From the NCBI GenBank assembly GCA_003648675.1, contig QMPS01000026.1, forward strand, positions 1-8,269: a stretch of 8,269 nt of DNA, written 5' to 3'. The translations under genes and the position numbers were made by a program. This DNA is from Aquificota bacterium. Lineage in GTDB: Bacteria; Thermosulfidibacterota; Thermosulfidibacteria; Thermosulfidibacterales; B14-G1. Of the stretch, positions 6,434 through 8,269 are shown one piece after another (the first letter of the stretch is position 1; each line of letters starts with the position of its first letter). The notes under the pieces are model-generated. The model saw only the letters and a program-made list of their open reading frames with translations, made no database searches and was not told the DNA's origin.

Positions 6434-7735
6434 ATGAGCGGAGTCTCGTATACCCAAGCCCTGGATAGGGCCATAGCTATAGCTCTACACTTAGAGGCCA
6501 CGGGAGACCTCCACCAATCCCTGGATGTGGCCTTCTCCCGGTCTCCTCACCCCCAGGCCAGGGCTGCGGCTACAGGACTTGCCTACACCCTAGCAGCTCG
6601 ATGGGGAGTGGTGGACCGAATACTGGAGGAGGTCCAGGGAGAGAAACTGTCCGCCTCCACCTCTCTCCTTAGGGCAGCCTTACGGGTGGGCGCTACAGAG
6701 GTGCTCTGGAGCCAAAAACACCCTGTAGAGGTAAGCAAGGCCCTGGGCAAGGCCCTCAAGGGCAAAACCTCACACCGCATCCTCCCCCGCATCCGCTGGG
6801 TGTTAAAAAAAGTGGCAAATTTCTCCTGGCCCAGACCCAGGAACTTTCTGGAACACGCCTTCTGGACCTACTTCTTCCCTGCTGATCTGGCCCAAAAACT
6901 GAAAGACCTTTACGGCGAGTCTGGAGCACTCCATTTCATGGCCTTTGTAAACCATGAGAAACCGCCCACCACTATCCGGGCAAACCGGGCCAGGACCACT
7001 CCGGATAAACTGGGTCAAAAGCTGGCCGAAAAAGGCATCCCCACCCGGCCTTCCCCCCTGGTGGAGGATTTTCTCATTCTGGAGACCACCCACCCCGTCA
7101 TGCGCCTGGAGGAGTTTCAACAGGGGCTCTTCACCATCCAGGATTCTGCATCGGGCCTGGCCGTAGCTCGGCTGCTTGAAAAGGGCCAACCCCAAGCCAT
7201 CCTGGACGCCTGCGCCGCCCCGGGAAGAAAGACGGGCTATTTGCGGGAACTAGCCCCCAAGACCACGCTGGTGGCGGGAGATACGAAGGCATCCCGCCTC
7301 CTCAAAGCAAAGAAGGAACTGGGCCGCCTGGGCCATCAGGCCCACTTGATAGTCATGGATGCCACCGCACCACCCTTCAAAAGAGAGTCCTTCACCCACA
7401 TCCTGGTGGACGCCCCCTGTTCCGGTTCGGGCACACTATGGAGCCACCCCGAGCGCCGTTGGTTCCGTAAAGGAGAAGACTTGGAAACCCTAAGCCAGAC
7501 CCAGAAAGCCATCCTCTTTGCCCTCTTTCCCTTACTGAAACACGGAGGACGCCTCCTATATGCCACCTGCTCCCTCTGGCGAGAGGAGAGCGAAGAGGTG
7601 ATCCAGGCCCTTCTGGAAACCCATCCCCAGGCCCGCCTCCTCTCTCAAGAACGTCTAGCCCCCCACACCCACGGCACCACGGGCTTCTACCTGGCAATAA
7701 TTGAAAGAGGACGGGGAACTGAAAGTAGAAAATAA
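6434..7735 (+). CDS. rsmB: 16S rRNA cytosine-C5 methyltransferase, RsmB/NOP2 family
   Basis: A 433-residue protein, close to the length of E. coli RsmB, which methylates C967 of 16S rRNA using S-adenosylmethionine. The first about 140 residues resemble the NusB-like RNA-binding domain. A central part (VNHEKPPTTIRANRART, FTIQDSASGLAVARLL) is typical of the family, and the Rossmann-fold methyltransferase domain follows. Motif I is DACAAPGRKT (258-267), motif IV is DAPCSGSGTLW (326-336) and motif VI is YATCS (376-380). C379 of motif VI should be the nucleophile and C329 of motif IV the releasing cysteine. One oddity is Arg265 where the family nearly always has Gly (CAAPGGKT). The start ATG has only a weak GGTGA ribosome site, 3 bases ahead. 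It lies 56 bases after the toxin gene on the same strand and might be co-transcribed with it. A related RsmF-like specificity is possible but the NusB-like region favours RsmB. Confidence 0.9.
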   Translation: MSGVSYTQALDRAIAIALHLEATGDLHQSLDVAFSRSPHPQARAAATGLAYTLAARWGVVDRILEEVQGEKLSASTSLLRAALRVGATEVLWSQKHPVEVSKALGKALKGKTSHRILPRIRWVLKKVANFSWPRPRNFLEHAFWTYFFPADLAQKLKDLYGESGALHFMAFVNHEKPPTTIRANRARTTPDKLGQKLAEKGIPTRPSPLVEDFLILETTHPVMRLEEFQQGLFTIQDSASGLAVARLLEKGQPQAILDACAAPGRKTGYLRELAPKTTLVAGDTKASRLLKAKKELGRLGHQAHLIVMDATAPPFKRESFTHILVDAPCSGSGTLWSHPERRWFRKGEDLETLSQTQKAILFALFPLLKHGGRLLYATCSLWREESEEVIQALLETHPQARLLSQERLAPHTHGTTGFYLAIIERGRGTESRK

Positions 7736-7820
7736 CCTGGTTTACAAACGTAGCCCACATCCAATTATCTGCAAAGACCCTATAAAAACTTCCCATCACT
7801 TCCGAAAAAAGACAAGCCAA

Positions 7821-7849
7821 TTGTCAAGATTCGTCTCAATCTTTAAAAT
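7821..7849 (+). promoter_or_regulatory. Strong sigma-70-like promoter of the carboxyltransferase gene
   Basis: TTGTCA (7821-7826) and TAAAAT (7844-7849) each match the consensus at five of six positions, with the ideal 17-base spacer, 27 bases before the ATG at 7877. It indicates that the carboxyltransferase gene begins a new transcription unit separate from rsmB. It is the best promoter match in the window. Confidence 0.7.
7826..7843. promoter_or_regulatory. Putative operator inside the promoter spacer
   Basis: The perfect inverted repeat AAGATT-N6-AATCTT fills the spacer between the -35 and -10 elements, where a bound dimeric repressor would exclude RNA polymerase. A second, smaller dyad, GACAA-N5-TTGTC (7811-7825), overlaps the -35. 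The regulator is not in the window; a TetR- or GntR-type regulator responding to a CoA ester would fit the target gene, but this is a guess. Confidence 0.5.
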
Positions 7850-7876
7850 ACAGTTATTACGACGGGGAGGAGCAAC

Positions 7877-8269
7877 ATGCCCATAGACGAATCCATAATA
7901 AGGGATTTAAAAACCCGAAAAGAGAAGGCCCTGCAACAAGGCGGCCCTGAAAAGGTGGCCCGCCAGCATCAAAGAGGAAGGCTCACAGCCCGGGAACGCA
8001 TAGATCGGCTTTTGGACCCTGGTTCCTTTTCAGAAGTGGGGCTTCTGGCCACTTCGGATATGCCGGGAATGGCGGATAAAACTCCAGCCGACGGTCTAAT
8101 TACAGGATTTGGCACCATAAACGGACGACCAGTAGCAGTGGTGGCCAACGACTTCACCGTGTTGGCATCCACCAACGCTCGCGTATATTCCAAAAAAGCC
8201 CATCATATGAAGGACCGATCCAACCGGATGGGGCTCCCCCTCATATGGCTGGGGTAGTCAGGAGGCGGA
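7877..8269 (+). CDS. Acyl-CoA carboxyltransferase (propionyl-CoA carboxylase beta-like), 5' part with in-frame TAG
   Basis: N-terminal part of a biotin-dependent carboxyltransferase subunit, as in propionyl-CoA carboxylase beta or methylmalonyl-CoA decarboxylase alpha, which moves CO2 between biotin and an acyl-CoA. Seen in order: the family N-terminal region with GRLTARERIDRLLDPGSF, the beta-strand run GLITGFGTINGRPVAVVAND, and FTVLASTNARVYSKKAHHMK, ending in GLPLIWLG. GGGGAGG at 7864-7870 is a good ribosome binding site for the ATG. After GLPLIWLG comes TAG (8255-8257), then SGGG in the same frame up to the window edge. Relatives read an acidic residue before the SGGA/SGGG motif, so a GAG-to-TAG change explains it. 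If real, the product stops at 126 residues without most of the active site and is dead unless TAG is read through. Which acyl-CoA it used cannot be told from this part. Confidence 0.85.

Noticed and set aside
7392..7820. Minus-strand 142-codon frame overlapping the end of rsmB.
   Set aside because: Antisense to the conserved motif IV and motif VI region of the methyltransferase; low-complexity Gly/Arg-rich product.

Overview
This looks like chromosomal DNA from an anaerobic bacterium with acyl-CoA metabolism, most plausibly a sulfate-reducing or syntrophic Desulfobacterota (former Deltaproteobacteria). The lineage is inferred from three things: an HpaB/4-hydroxybutyryl-CoA-dehydratase-like protein with Fe-S ligands, an acyl-CoA carboxyltransferase, and an exported M1-peptidase/ChaN/PDZ fusion. 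No rRNA, tRNA, CRISPR array or recognisable insertion sequence is visible.

Layout. 1-1434 (+) is the 3' part of the HpaB/AbfD-like gene; its reading frame runs open to the left edge. A GC-rich hairpin and the decayed 3' end of an acyl-CoA dehydrogenase gene follow (to 1601). 1675-4680 (+) encodes a secreted or periplasmic three-part protein: an M1-like metallopeptidase, a ChaN/Tiki-type domain and a PDZ domain. 4852-5361 (-) is a GNAT acetyltransferase with its own candidate promoter and weak terminator. A 385-base stretch without a gene but rich in palindromes separates it from a divergent Phd/VapC-type toxin-antitoxin pair (5747-6377, +), whose PIN toxin is frameshifted in a G tract. 6434-7735 (+) is an RsmB-type rRNA m5C methyltransferase. 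A strong promoter-like sequence with an inverted repeat exactly filling its spacer precedes the 5' part of an acyl-CoA carboxyltransferase gene (7877 to the right edge), which has an in-frame TAG where the family has an acidic residue.

How the genes work together. The two ends carry CoA-ester enzymes; the middle holds an envelope protein, accessory genes (GNAT, toxin-antitoxin) and one housekeeping rRNA methyltransferase, not one coherent operon. I see no clear new multi-gene system. The most interesting points are the HpaB/AbfD-like enzyme that keeps its predicted Fe-S ligands but lacks two residues important in 4-hydroxybutyryl-CoA dehydratase, the triple-domain envelope protein, the promoter/operator of the carboxyltransferase gene, and three gene lesions in 8 kb that could be real decay, recoding or sequence error.
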